Below, one piece after another: positions 35,908-47,920 of a DNA stretch of 64,000 nucleotides. The stretch lies in assembly GCF_024323335.1 (NCBI RefSeq), contig NC_066581.1, positions 229,292,539 through 229,356,538 on the forward strand, written 5' to 3'. The notes under the pieces are model-generated. The model did not search any database. It was given only the letters and a program-made list of their open reading frames with translations, and had not been told where the DNA came from. This DNA comes from Lathyrus oleraceus (Eukaryota > Streptophyta > Magnoliopsida > Fabales > Fabaceae). The stretch's first letter is position 1. Each line of letters starts with the position of its first letter. The position numbers were made by a program, and so were the translations under genes.

Positions 35908-37949
35908 TGGGGGAGAAAGTGAAAAAGCCTAGATGGAAGAGTTCTAGAGTTGCAAAGGGAAAGGAGGTAGTGAGCACTACTCCAATCCAAAACCTCCCTT
36001 ATCCTCATGCCCCGTCCAAAAGGGAGAATGAACGGCATTACGCCCGGTTCATGGATATTTTTAAACAACTACAAATAAACATTCCGTTTGCCGAAGCCTT
36101 GGGGCAAGTGCCCAAGTATGCCAAATTCATGAAGGACATACTTACAAAAAAACGAAGGTATACGGAACCGGAGACCATCGTCCTAGATGCGAGCTGTAGT
36201 GCAATTATTCAAAGGACGCTTCCTAAAAAAGAGGTTGATCCGGGAAGAGTTACTTTGCCAGTTAAAATTGGAGATATCTATGTCGGGAAAGGACTAATTG
36301 ACTTGGGGTCAAGCATTAATCTCATACCTTTGTCTATTATAAAGAGGCTTGGCAACATTGAAATTAAGTCCATCCGAATGACGTTGCAATTGGCGGATAA
36401 GTCGACAACCCATCCTCATGGCGTAGCCCAAGATGTTTTGGTTAAAGTCGACAAATTCTTTTTCCCGGTCGATTTTATTGTTATTGATATGGAAGAAGAT
36501 GATGATGCTCCGCTCATCTTGGGCCGACCGTTCATGAAAACCGCGCGAATGATGATAGACGTTGATGACGGTTTAATGAAGGTGAGAGTCCAAAATGAGG
36601 AAGTAACATTTGATCTATTCGAAGCAATGAAGCATTCAAAAGATAGAAATGATAGCTTTCGCATCGATGTGATCGAAGAAGCAGTTTTGGAGGTTTCTAA
36701 GCATATTCACGAGATATCTCCTATGGAGTTAGCTCTTGACTCCTCATTGGAGGTTTTCACCGTTGAAGAAGAGCAAGCTCTTGAGGAATGCTTAAAGGAA
36801 CTTGATAGTTTAGACGAACTACAACCGTGGGAAGTTAAGGAAGAAGACTTGAAGAAGGAGGTTATTGACGAAAAAGCGCCTATTGAATTGAAAATACTAC
36901 CTTCTACTTTGAAGTATGTATTCCTCGATGAGACCGAGGCAAAGCCGGTCATCATAAGCAACCTTTTGACAAATGAAGAAGAAGCCCGTTTGATCACTGT
37001 GCTAAAAACAAATCAAGAAGCCATGGGTTGGACTCTTTCCGATCTAAAAGGAATTAGTCCCTCCTATTGCATGCACAAGATTTTGATGGAAGAGGATTTC
37101 AAGCTGGTAGCTCAACCACAACTCCGCTTAAATCCTACCATGAAGGAGGTTGTTCGAAAGGAAGTTGTGAAGCTGTTGGATGCGGGGATGATTTACCCGA
37201 TCTCGGATAGTCCATGGGTTAGTCCTGTGCATGTGGTTCCGAAGAAGGGTGGAATTACCGTAATCCAAAATGACAAGGATGAATTGATCCCTACTAAAGT
37301 TGCAACGGGGTGGCGAATGTGTATTGATTATCGGCGGTTGAATACCGCAACTCGAAAGGATCATTTTCCACTCCCGTTCATGGATCAAATGCTCGAAAGA
37401 CTCTCGGGCCAACAATACTATTGTTTCTTGGACGACTATTCCGGGTATAACCAAATTGCGGTTGACCCGGTCGATCATGAGAAGACGGCTTTCACGTGTC
37501 CGTTTGGAGTGTTCGCATACCGGAAGATGCCCTTTGGGTTGTGCAATGCACCGACGACTTTCCAACGATGTGTGCAAGCCATTTTTGCCGACCTGATAGA
37601 GAAAACAATGGAAGTCTTCATGGATGACTTCTCGGTATTTGGTGGATCCTTTAGTCTATGCTTGGCAAACTTGAAAACGGTGCTGGAAAGATGTGTGAAG
37701 ACCAATCTGGTGCTTAATTGGGAGAAGTGTCACTTCATGGTGACCGAGGGGATCGTGCTTGGCCACAAAGTCTCTTCAAGGGGGCTTGAAGTGGATAGAG
37801 CTAAGGTTGAAGTGATAGAAAAGTTACCTCCTCCGGTGAATGTGAAGGGCATCCGAAGCTTTTTTGGGCACGCCGGGTTCTATCGGCGCTTTATCAAGGA
37901 CTTCTCAAAGGTGGCTAAGCCTTTGAGCAATTTGCTAGCTAAGGACTAG
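35862..37949 (+). CDS. Athila Pol part 1: protease and reverse transcriptase
   Basis: Open frame minus one relative to gag, starting after the stop at 35859-35861. Protease: GKGLIDLGSSINLIPLS (about 36291-36340), with the D-L-G-S form of the active site seen in this branch. RT: WRMCIDYRRLNTATRKDHFP (37309), FLDDYSGYNQI (37426; first catalytic Asp), FGLCNAPTTFQRC, and VFMDDFSVFGGS (37615; FMDD in place of YVDD, normal for the branch), then LGHKVSSRGLEVDRAK and GHAGFYRRFIKDFSKVAKPL. It ends at an in-frame TAG (37947-37949) between RT and RNase H, where related elements read on. This is a premature stop, not a natural end. Confidence 0.92.
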   Translation, partial: KEKSVEIEKNTSDEVMGEKVKKPRWKSSRVAKGKEVVSTTPIQNLPYPHAPSKRENERHYARFMDIFKQLQINIPFAEALGQVPKYAKFMKDILTKKRRYTEPETIVLDASCSAIIQRTLPKKEVDPGRVTLPVKIGDIYVGKGLIDLGSSINLIPLSIIKRLGNIEIKSIRMTLQLADKSTTHPHGVAQDVLVKVDKFFFPVDFIVIDMEEDDDAPLILGRPFMKTARMMIDVDDGLMKVRVQNEEVTFDLFEAMKHSKDRNDSFRIDVIEEAVLEVSKHIHEISPMELALDSSLEVFTVEEEQALEECLKELDSLDELQPWEVKEEDLKKEVIDEKAPIELKILPSTLKYVFLDETEAKPVIISNLLTNEEEARLITVLKTNQEAMGWTLSDLKGISPSYCMHKILMEEDFKLVAQPQLRLNPTMKEVVRKEVVKLLDAGMIYPISDSPWVSPVHVVPKKGGITVIQNDKDELIPTKVATGWRMCIDYRRLNTATRKDHFPLPFMDQMLERLSGQQYYCFLDDYSGYNQIAVDPVDHEKTAFTCPFGVFAYRKMPFGLCNAPTTFQRCVQAIFADLIEKTMEVFMDDFSVFGGSFSLCLANLKTVLERCVKTNLVLNWEKCHFMVTEGIVLGHKVSSRGLEVDRAKVEVIEKLPPPVNVKGIRSFFGHAGFYRRFIKDFSKVAKPLSNLLAKD

Positions 37950-39530
37950 GTATTTCTCTTAACCGATGAATGTTTGCAAGCTTTCGAAACTTTGAAAGAA
38001 AAATTGATGACCGCTCCAATTATAGTCGCTCCAAATTGGAATTCAAATTTTGAGCTAATGTGTGATGCAAGCGACTATGCAATTGGAGCGGTCCTTGGCC
38101 AAAGAAAAGATAAAAATTTTCATGCGATACATTATGCGAGTAAAGTTCTTAACAAGGCTCAAATAAACTACGCCACCACGGAGAAAGAACTACTTGCAAT
38201 AGTGTACGCGCTTGAAAAGTTTAGGTCTTATCTTATAGGGTCTAAAGTCGTAGTGTATACCGACCACGTGGCGATTAAATATCTGCTCACCAAACCGGAT
38301 TCGAAGCAAAGGCTCATCCGTTGGATCCTCTTGTTACAAGAATTTGATGTGGAAATTAAGGACAAGAAAGGATCGGAAAATTTGGTGGCGGATCATTTAT
38401 CCCGCTTAGTGAATGTGGAGGTTACCGCGTCAGAAAAGGAAATCCGGGAAGAATTTCCGGATGAAAAACTGTTTAAAGTTCAAGTTAGGCCGTGGTTTGC
38501 AGACTTTGCGAACCACAAGGCTAGTGGTTTTGTGCCTCCCGACCTAACTTCGAACCAAAAAAGGAAGTTTCTTTCGGATGCCAAGTATCATGTTTGGGAT
38601 GACCCGTACTTGTTTAAGTTGGGTAGTGATAACCTATTAAGGAGATGCGTTACTGGCGATGAAGCGCAGAGCATCCTTTGGCATTGTCACAACTCGCCTT
38701 ACGGCGGACACTATAATGGGGTGAGAACGGCCACTAAAATCCTTCAATCGGGATTTTATTGGCCCACTATTTTCAAAGACGCACATACCCATGCGCAAAG
38801 TTGTGATAGTTGCCAGAGAAGCGGAGGGATTGGTAAGAGAGACGAGATGCCTCTCCAAAACATCCAAGAAGTGGAAGTATTTGATTGTTGGGGCATCGAT
38901 TTTGTAGGACCATTCCCACCCTCTTATGGGAACGAGTATATGCTTGTCGCAGTTGATTACGTTTCTAAGTGGGTTGAGGCGATTGCCTCACCTCGGGCGG
39001 ACGCGAAAACGGTGATAACTTTTTTGAAGAAAAACATATTTTCCCGTTTCGGAACCCCCCGAGTGTTGATAAGTGACAGAGGGTCACACTTTTGTAATGC
39101 ACCGTTGGAAAGCATTTTAAAACATTACGGTGTATCACATAGGGTGACAACTCCGTATCACCCACAGGCTAATGGGCAAGCCGAGGTCTCTAATCGAGAG
39201 ATTAAGAGAATTCTCGAAAAAACTGTGTCAAATTCGAAAAAAGAGTGGTCCCAAAAATTGGATGAAGCGTTATGGGCATACCGTACCGCCTTTAAAGCTC
39301 CAATTGGCCTAACTCCCTTTCAATTGGTGTTTGGTAAAACTTGCCATTTGCCGGTTGAATTGGAGCACAAAGCCTTGTGGGCCCTGAAATTTTTAAATTT
39401 TGAAAATGATTTGGCCGGTGAGAAAAGGAAGGTGCAACTACTTGAGTTGGAAGAGATGCGCAATGCCGCATATCACTCAAGTTGGTTGTACAAAGACAAG
39501 GTAAAAAAGTACCATGACAAAAAGCTCTGA
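37950..39530 (+). CDS. Athila Pol part 2: RNase H and integrase
   Basis: Same frame as part 1, after the premature TAG. RNase [17 protein letters not shown] (38056), [33 protein letters not shown] and [13 protein letters not shown], with the acidic residues in place. Integrase: zinc domain [15 protein letters not shown] followed by CDSCQRSGG (HHCC). The core has [14 protein letters not shown] (first Asp), [12 protein letters not shown] (second Asp) and [20 protein letters not shown] (Glu). The C-terminal [18 protein letters not shown] is Athila-like. A TGA at 39528-39530 (after YHDKKL) is a second premature stop; the domain continues in frame to 39779. Without readthrough of both stops no complete Pol is made. 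Confidence 0.92.
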   Translation, partial: VFLLTDECLQAFETLKEKLMTAPIIVAPNWNSNFELMCDASDYAIGAVLGQRKDKNFHAIHYASKVLNKAQINYATTEKELLAIVYALEKFRSYLIGSKVVVYTDHVAIKYLLTKPDSKQRLIRWILLLQEFDVEIKDKKGSENLVADHLSRLVNVEVTASEKEIREEFPDEKLFKVQVRPWFADFANHKASGFVPPDLTSNQKRKFLSDAKYHVWDDPYLFKLGSDNLLRRCVTGDEAQSILWHCHNSPYGGHYNGVRTATKILQSGFYWPTIFKDAHTHAQSCDSCQRSGGIGKRDEMPLQNIQEVEVFDCWGIDFVGPFPPSYGNEYMLVAVDYVSKWVEAIASPRADAKTVITFLKKNIFSRFGTPRVLISDRGSHFCNAPLESILKHYGVSHRVTTPYHPQANGQAEVSNREIKRILEKTVSNSKKEWSQKLDEALWAYRTAFKAPIGLTPFQLVFGKTCHLPVELEHKALWALKFLNFENDLAGEKRKVQLLELEEMRNAAYHSSWLYKDKVKKYHDKKL

Positions 39531-39779
39531 AAGAAAGAATTTGTGCCGGGACAGTTGGTCCTCTTGTTCAATTCCAGGTTGAAGTTATTCCCCGGAAAAT
39601 TGAAATCAAAATGGTCCGGGCCATTTCGGGTCAAAGACGTTAAGGAGTACGGAGCTATTGTCATTGAGGACCTAGAAAAGAAGGATAGTTGGACCGTGAA
39701 TGGCCAACGTTTGAAAGTTTATCTCGGCGGTCAAGTGGATCGCGAGAGCTGTGCAATTCCTTTGGATGCTCCTCTGTGA
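39531..39779 (+). pseudogene. Athila integrase C-terminal tail after a premature stop
   Basis: Continues the Pol frame after the TGA at 39528-39530: KKEFVPGQLVLLFNSRLKLF, GKLKSKWSGPFRV and VIEDLEKKDSWTVNGQRLKV, the normal SH3-like C-terminal part of gypsy integrases. It ends at the TGA 39777-39779, probably the true end of pol. Confidence 0.88.
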
Positions 39780-39810
39780 GCATCGCACCATCGAGCTTAG
39801 CCGACGTTAA

Positions 39811-39847
39811 ACAAGCGCTTGTTGGGAGGCACCCCAACATTGTAAGT
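39811..39847 (+). promoter_or_regulatory. Palindrome and hairpin just after pol, with splice-donor-like site
   Basis: A perfect 12-bp palindrome ACAAGCGCTTGT (39811-39822) runs into a stem GTTGGG/CCCAAC (39821-39826 with 39833-39838, loop AGGCAC). GTAAGT follows at 39842. From memory, this TTGGGAGGCA.CCCAA wording recurs behind pol in Athila-group elements, where an env-like ORF is expressed from the 3' region. A role in splicing or RNA structure is inference. Confidence 0.55.
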
Positions 39848-39949
39848 ATTTACTGTTTTTCTGTTGTGTTGTAGTGGGTTTCCAAGTGTTAGAACCATGC
39901 TGAAAGCATCTGTAATGCTGCCTTTGAAAAGGAAATTGCTGTCATGCTC

Positions 39950-40035
39950 GCTTGATGCTCGCTAGGCGAGGCAGTAGCGAGCTGATTCGCTAAGCTGCTC
40001 GCTAGGCGAAGCAGCAGCGAGCGCTGCGTGACAGC
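39950..40035 (+). repeat. TCGCTAGGCGA modules outside the LTR
   Basis: Two full modules (CTCGCTAGGCGAGG and CTCGCTAGGCGAAG) with half-modules GCAGTAGCGAGC and GCAGCAGCGAGC between and after them, and a variant TTCGCTAAGC. This is the same wording as in the LTR U3 region. Confidence 0.8.
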
Positions 40036-40173
40036 ACTTATTTAAAATCTCAGCAGGCCACTCATTTTGGCCCAAACACAAATTTTCTGTTTTTGCAACT
40101 CTGCTGAGGCAATTTAACCGAACACTCACCTCACTCTCTCATTTTCATCTCTCTCACTAACAACTCATTGATT

Positions 40174-40344
40174 ACGCGTGAGCAGTTTCTGCTTAACGCT
40201 AACTGGCCTGTGGACAGGCCTGTGTATGGTGAGGGAGCGGCTGCTGGTGCGTCTTCTGGTGGTGTTGCTGATGATGATGATGATGATGAGGCTACCGGTT
40301 CTGAGGCCGGTAGTGAGGAGGGTTCTGAGCCTTTGGAGGGCTAA
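40174..40344 (+). pseudogene. Vestige of the Athila third (env-like) ORF, C-terminus
   Basis: A frame with no ATG reads REQFLLNANWPVDRPVYGEG, then an Ala/Gly/Ser stretch, six Asp in a row, and an acidic Ser/Glu/Gly tail ending PLEG and TAA (40342-40344). Composition and position fit the C-terminal end of the large third ORF found between pol and the 3' LTR in Athila-group elements. The rest seems to have been deleted at about 40,165, right after a leader-like stretch (CTCTCATTTTCATCTCTCTC). Confidence 0.5.
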
Positions 40345-41981
<1,637 letters not shown>

Positions 41982-43492
41982 TGTTAGATACTCAAAAGTG
42001 CTAATTTGAGCTATCAAATATGGGTATCTTTCACTCCATTTCCTTGCTAAGTGTTCAAAACCACCCTTGTTTTAGATGAAATGCAATTCAATGATAAACG
42101 ATCTTGGTACCTTTGATTTGTGTGTTATTGTGCAGGAAGTAGGCATGAGATGATAGAAAGTGAAGACACAAGAAATTTGGCAAAGGGATCAAATCAAACA
42201 AGCATTCATCAGCTTGCTCGCTAGGCGAGGGCTGTGGCGAAGCACTCGCTAGGCGAGCGACCAGCGAGAGTCCAGCGAAATGCTCCAGTATTTTACAGTG
42301 GCAAACATGACCACACTCGCTAGGCGAGCTTCCAGCGAGGTGTGTGGCGAACACGTCCAGACTTGGTGAAAAGCGCAGCCAGCACTCACTCGCTAGGCGA
42401 GGCTTTAGCGAGTTCCCATCGAGCATTCCAGTAGCAAAACCTCTCAACCTCGCTGGGGCGAAGGTTGAAGCGTGTCCTTCGCTAGGCGAAGGGTTTGTTC
42501 GCTAAGCGAACATGACAGTCTGGGAAAGGCTGTTTCTCTGGGCGCAGGTGCCTCAGGTGCCTCAATTAGGGGCTCGCTAGGCGAGCCATTCTGCTCGCCT
42601 AGCGAGCATGACAGCCCAGAAGCAGCACTATAAGTAGCAAGTGCCACTTTTTGGAGCCATACTTCACCTTTCCATACTTTTGTACTTTTTTTTAGATATT
42701 TTCCAGCTTTTGCTCTAGAGATCTTTTTGACCTAGATTTCATTTCTCTTCATCTCTTAACCATCTTTTACAAAAAGAAGGTGGATTCCCATCCAATCTTG
42801 ATTAATCGACTTGGATGTTGATCAACCTTCTTCCGAAACTTGCCGACCAAGCTACCATGAAAATGAGTAGCTAAGTCCTCCATTTTGTCAAGGTTAGATG
42901 TAGATGATCATTAGCTTTGTGTGTAAATGTAACGATCTTCATTTGTAAACTCTTTAATGGTGAATATATGATGAAAACTTTGTTCTTATGTAAAACTCTT
43001 TGTGTTGGTTTATGATCGAGAGATGTTTACCAACTCTTAACCTAGGTTTCCATCCAATCTTGTTTGTTAGCTAGAGATAGTAATGAATGATTTTGTTCAC
43101 CATAAGGTTGAACCAAAATGTTGTCATTTTGATAGATTGTGTTAGAGATAAACAATCGATCAAAATGGGAAAACTCACAATGTGTGTTAGAGATAAACAC
43201 ATTGGGAGGACTTTGTGAAATAGTTTATCATCTAAAGGAGTTTATAAGTTTTGTTGATCGAACATATACATGCAAAGTGATCGTCGAACCCTAACTTTGG
43301 AAATATTTCTCAAATATTCAAACCAAATCTCTTACCGCATTTTATTACATTTTTATGCAAGATAACGTGACTAAAACCAAAAACCCCTGTGTTACTTAAG
43401 TTAAGATTAAAACAACTATCGAAAGGCGGTGATATCTTACAATCCCTGTGGAGACGATAACAAAAACTCGACACTTAAGATTACAATCAACA
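41982..43492 (+). repeat. 3' LTR of the Athila element
   Basis: 1511 bp. It differs from the 5' LTR by about 17 substitutions and two single-base insertions by my reading. Several of the substitutions are A/G or C/T changes inside the TCGCTAGGCGAG modules. Confidence 0.95.
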
Positions 43493-43497
43493 GTTGT
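43493..43497. repeat. Target-site duplication of the Athila element, right
   Basis: GTTGT, identical to 32618-32622. Confidence 0.95.
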
Positions 43498-44276
43498 CCA
43501 ACTTGGAGGGGGGGGGGTGTCAAGATATTCCAAGATACAACTATCGAGGATGCGTCTGGAATGCATGGTTTTTTCTTCGGCCAAGAATTTGTGTTTTTTC
43601 ATTTGGGTTTTCTCCCATATGGAGTAGTGTGAGGGAGATTATTTGGGATGATGTGCTTTTGGAAGGGTACAACTATCATCTCTAGTTTTTGCGCAACATC
43701 ACCTTACGCATGGAGTGGTCTATGTGAGGAATGTACTACAAATTTTCCTCAATGTTAAGGAAACTTTGTATAGAAGTGTCATTTCTGTTGTTGAACCAAG
43801 TTGTAAATGTTGTTATGTAGTTCACTCACTCCTTGCATGCCTAAGTCAACTTGGAGTTATTGGAGGCTTTGAAGCATATCTTGACCAAGGATGTGGGGTT
43901 GTAGTGGAGGCTATTTGAAAGTATGTCCTTGAAGTAGCTATTGATGAGGTTGAAAGATCGATAAAACTTAAAAAGTACTATGTTTGATGATCAGAGAATT
44001 TGGAATAAGAGGAGTCGGAATAAAAGAAAAATATACTAAGACTCGATCAACTTCATACGTTGGAGGAGGTGGAGCCTCTCTGACGAGATCAATAGTGTTA
44101 ACCGTCACACCATTGGTGTCAACTTTCCATTGAGCAGCTAGTCGAGTGGATTTTGACTTTGCCATATTTTGAATAGAATCAACTGAGAGCTATAATAGAA
44201 CAAAGATCAATGGAGCAACGATTATCTTCACGAGAATTCAAGCGAATTAGATGTCGATTTCCTATGACGACGCCAT
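43498..44276 (-). pseudogene. Tat-type gag fragment C, proximal part, with PBS
   Basis: Minus strand. Gag starts at the ATG 44165-44163 (MAKSKSTRLAAQWKVDTNGV), comparable to MVNSKITRSAKVV in fragment A. Later there is KHKFLAEEKTMHSRRILDSC followed by LEYLDTPPPPSWTT, matching LSRRILNSWIHKYLK in fragment B. It then runs into the Athila target duplication and continues at 32617. A primer-binding site ATGGCGTCGTCATAGGAAAT lies just inside the LTR (about 44258-44276). A G run (about 43506-43517) and several stops are present. Confidence 0.7.
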
Positions 44277-44659
44277 TGTTTTGAGGTGGACAAGAAATAC
44301 ATAATTCCAAAGGAAAGAGCTCTTCCGGTGCAGTGGAGTGGGGAAGATCTGCAAGGTTAACACTCCAACATCTAACTCAGTTAAACCGTAGAAATGTCGT
44401 TTGAATGTGAGAGTGAGATAATACTTGCAATGACGTGTCATTGGACTTATATATATGCTAGTTGATTAAAACGGTTTCATTTAATCCAACGTGAGATACA
44501 GGTAGTCGTTCAATCATATTCAACGAAGATGAGATCAAGTGTTCGACTTTTGACAAAATCCCAATTGTTTTCCTGTCTACTGTGTGGATATTCCATAATA
44601 AACCTTATAATTAGGCCTTCTTTTTTGGGTCTCTGATTGGCCCGAAACAATAATTAACA
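44277..44659 (-). repeat. 5' LTR of Tat-type fragment C
   Basis: 383 bp, minus-strand start TGTTAATTATTGTTTCGGGC, end CCTCAAAACA. Homologous to LTR B at 25084-25516. A TATA-like CATATATATAAGTCC lies on the minus strand (about 44450). The LTR ends about 0.5 kb upstream of the transporter's TATA box and points away from it. Confidence 0.7.
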
Positions 44660-44938
44660 TTATAATTTAAATTGGTGTAAAATCAAATTTTTACAATGTA
44701 AATAAATGGTAATGTTTCATAGATAGTACATTGTTACCAAACTTTTTAACTAAACATGGTGTGTTCATTATTTGTATTTATTGTTTTATTTGTTTGAGCC
44801 GAGTTGATGTTCTAACAATTTTCTTAGGTTATGAGTGTTGCCCCACATGACTTAACACATAGTGTGATCTAACTGACTCATAAAAATGGATGGCCATTCA
44901 CCTAATTCATTTTCTCAATAAAACAATACAATTATTGC

Positions 44939-45038
44939 CACGTGGAATCCATATTGTTCATGCATATACACACACAACAAATAAGAATATCCAATGTCGT
45001 ACCTATTATTAATCCTATTACTAAAAGGAGCTCACGTG
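44939..45038 (+). promoter_or_regulatory. Two CACGTG (G-box) motifs upstream of the transporter
   Basis: CACGTG at 44939-44944 (in GCCACGTGG) and at 45033-45038 (in CTCACGTGTG). G-boxes are bound by bZIP and bHLH factors in plants. Position about 120 and 210 bases upstream of the TATA box; function not shown. Confidence 0.45.
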
Positions 45039-45114
45039 TGAGTTTGATGATGATATCAATTCTTACACGCTTCAAATTCAATCAAAAAAGTTGCTCTAAT
45101 TGAAGTTTTCATGA

Positions 45115-45145
45115 CACTTCTCACATAACATCTCTATGTGAAGTG
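45115..45145 (+). promoter_or_regulatory. Imperfect inverted repeat next to the TATA box
   Basis: CACTTC-TC-ACATA, seven-base spacer, TATGTGAAGTG: the arms pair over 11 bases with a 2-base bulge. It lies 7 bases upstream of the TATA box of the transporter gene. Confidence 0.4.
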
Positions 45146-45151
45146 GAGGCC

Positions 45152-45159
45152 TATAAATA
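45152..45159 (+). promoter_or_regulatory. TATA box of the transporter gene
   Basis: TATAAATA within GGCCTATAAATAGAATTG, about 130 bases before the ATG. Transcription should start near 45185, leaving a roughly 100-base 5' UTR rich in CT and ACACAA. Confidence 0.7.
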
Positions 45160-45288
45160 GAATTGAAGGCATGACGTTTTACACTTAAGAAGAGACACAA
45201 CACAAACACATTCAAGTGTTCTTCTCTTCCTCTTCCTTTGTACACAACTCTGTTTCTAGTTTCTGTGTACCATAACATAGTACTAGTA

Positions 45289-46930
45289 ATGGAAGGAGAT
45301 AAATGTTGTTCAAGTTTATTTCAAAGGTGCAAGCCTTACATAGCTATGATTTGTCTGCAATTTGGTTTTGCTGGTATGAATATAATAACAAAAGTCTCAC
45401 TCAACCGTGGAATGAGTCATTATGTTCTTGTTGTTTATAGACACGCTTTTGCTACCGCAGCTATTGCTCCATTCGCTGTAGTTCTTGAGAGGTATATATA
45501 TCCATCATTCATTTTGACTGATTTTTTGTTTGAGAAAACCACTTTCTGATCATTTCTTCTTTCTTGACATTGGCAGGAAGATAAGGCCGAGAATTACATT
45601 TCTTATGTTCATGCAAATGTTCGTCTTGGGACTCCTTGGGTTAGTACTTTTCTCGCTCGGTTCATCTGAATTGCGACTTCAAAAAATCCAAAAATGTTCT
45701 AAACTTAGTTATTTTTATTTTGTTTAGACCTGTGATTGATCAGAATCTATACTATGCTGGGTTGAAATTCACATCTCCAACATACTCATGTGCTATTAGC
45801 AATATTCTTCCTGCTATGACATTTGTAATGGCTGTTATTTTCAGGTAACTTTTTACATAAACAATAAGCTAATGATATATTCTCATCCTATATGATATAA
45901 TTTCGTTTATGGTTTTGGTAATAAATGTGTTATTTTCTCTACTTGTGATAAACTAGGATGGAGAAATTGGACATGAAAAAACTAAGATGCCAAGTAAAAG
46001 TGATTGGAACTGTAATCACAGTTGGTGGGGCTATGGTGATGACACTATACAAAGGACAAGTTATTCAAATTTTAAGTTCTCAATACATGCATCATCCTAG
46101 AAATTATGTAGCTGAAAACAATACTGATTCTGGTGAAAAAGATTGGGTTAAGGGTTCTATTCTCCTCATAATTGCTACCTTTGCTTGGTCTTCTTTCTTC
46201 ATCCTTCAAGCAGTAACATTAAGGAAATATTCAGCACAGCTTTCACTGACAGCCATAGTATGTTTCTTGGGAACACTTCAATCAATTGCAGTAACATTTG
46301 TTATGGAGAGTAAGCCAAATGTTTGGAACATTGGTTGGGACATGAATTTGTTAGCCGCGGCATATGCTGTAAGTGTCTCCCCTAATATCTAGATAGATCT
46401 TTTGTTTTGTTTATTGTGGATACAATTAATTAATGGAGTTAAACATTGATGAACAAACAGGGTATAATATCATCAGGTCTTACATATTATGTTCAAGGGA
46501 TTGTGATGCAAAAGAAAGGGCCAGTTTTTGTCACTGCTTTCAGTCCTTTGATGATGATCATTGTAGCTATCATGGGCACTTTCATCCTGGCAGAAAAATT
46601 ATATCTTGGAGGGTAGGTCCATAATATAAAGTTTTTTTTTGGTAAGTAATTTGGTTGCATTATTGATTAATTTGTTTATTTTGTGGTTGCAGTGTTATTG
46701 GAGCAATTTTGATCGTAATAGGACTTTACTCGGTTCTATGGGGAAAAAACAAAGAAAACAAAGAGATTGAAGCAGAGATTACAATAACAGAAGGAACAAA
46801 GTGTTGTGTAGAAAATGGAGGATTGAAAACAGTGATTGAAGAAGGTGTTGAAATGAATGACATTGAGATGCAGAAGGATGAACCTACTAAAGTTTTAAGG
46901 GTCACAATTATTAGTGCTCCAAAACTTTAA
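45289..46930 (+). CDS. WAT1-related / UMAMIT-type transporter (nodulin MtN21/EamA family)
   Basis: Integral membrane transporter of the plant drug/metabolite superfamily. Characterised members move amino acids or auxin across the plasma membrane or tonoplast. Six exons with GT-AG introns: 45289-45491, 45577-45639, 45728-45844, 45957-46368, 46461-46612, 46693-46930, giving 1185 bp and 394 aa, a normal length. Exon 1 has the family start CKPYIAMICLQFGFAGMNII followed by TKVSLNRGMSHYVLVVYRH and ATAAIAPFA. Exons 2-3 have RPRITFLMFMQMFVLGLLGP, LYYAGLKFTSPTYSCAISN and LPAMTFVMAVIFRMEKLD (first EamA domain). Exon 4 has KVIGTVITVGGAMVMTLYKG and WVKGSILLIIATFAWSSFF. Exons 5-6 have GLTYYVQGIVMQKKGPVFVT and GAILIVIGLYSVLWGKNKE (second EamA domain). 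The tail is acidic and cytosolic. About ten membrane segments. It most resembles the group around Arabidopsis At5g07050. The substrate is not known. All splice sites and frames are consistent, so it looks functional. Confidence 0.93.
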
Positions 46931-47920
46931 ACGTGTAGATATATATTATTATGAGAAAAATAACAACAAAAAAGTGCAATATGAAAAAAGGGTCACGTAG
47001 AGTTGAGAAATTGGGAAGGGTTTTTGTGATGTGCATCCTCATCATCATCATCACTTTACTATCTTTTTTGAGAAAACTTTGCTAAAGCATTTTTGGTGGC
47101 TGATTAAGACCATTTAGTGTGGACAGCAGGTGCAGGTGCAGATAATAATCTGAGTTTTTAGGTTAATGTAGAGTTAGTTAACATTTGTTTTTTTTGCTAA
47201 TTAGTTACTAGTTCTCAATCCACTTCACATTTTAGTTGCAAGTTAGTTACATAATTATAAATACTTGTATTACTCTCTTGATTTAGTACAACAAAAATCA
47301 ATTCTACATGTTTGCATTACTTTTCAATGGTGAAAGTCTTGTTCACACATATTCTAAGCCCGTGAATAATTATTACTATTCGAAGAAAATATTTTTATAG
47401 AGAATGGTTTCATAAACAACTGAACTTTAAAACTAATTAATTAATTAATTAATTAAAGGTGGGAAAAATACAAATAGTTTGGAAATTAATCTTTGAATTG
47501 GATATGCTCTAAATACACTAATAAATACTTGTAACACTCTATTGATTCAATACAAGCAAAGTGAGTTAACATTCTTTTGTCTATTTTTCTATGAAAATTA
47601 GAGATTTTTCTTCGCACCTTTAGAGGTGAATAGTCATCTTTATGAAATTTGAAAATGCTTTTGGCACCGTTTGAAAGTTAACTTCGTCTCTAAAACATAC
47701 TAAAATACTTTGTAAGTGAGTCATTTTTATTTGTCCAAAAAAATAGTTTGGAAATTAATCTCTGAATTAATTGAAGGGTGACTTCGTAAGTTAAGTTCTG
47801 GACTAACTTCTGGATACTTTTTGAATTCATGATAGTGTGTTTATTTCACAACTCAATGAATAATCAGAAAATTAACTTTTGTACTAACCTTTAGTTCAAT
47901 AAGTTTTCCTCTTGGACAGT
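46931..47920. other. 3' UTR and downstream spacer of the transporter
   Basis: No gene seen. A phrase ATAAATACTTGTATTACTCT (about 47257) recurs with changes at about 47520 (ATAAATACTTGTAACACTCT), each followed by TTGATT.A.TACAA, suggesting an old direct repeat or LTR remnant. The poly(A) site of the gene was not located. Confidence 0.4.

Noticed and set aside
34249..39664. Minus-strand ORFs opposite Athila gag and pol (up to 160 codons)
   Set aside because: Antisense shadows of the gag-pol frame; composition is the complement of the Lys/Glu-rich coding strand.
46433..46624. Separate small ORFs within the transporter locus (also 45530-45727)
   Set aside because: These frames cross intron borders; the spliced reading with GT-AG junctions gives the proper family protein.
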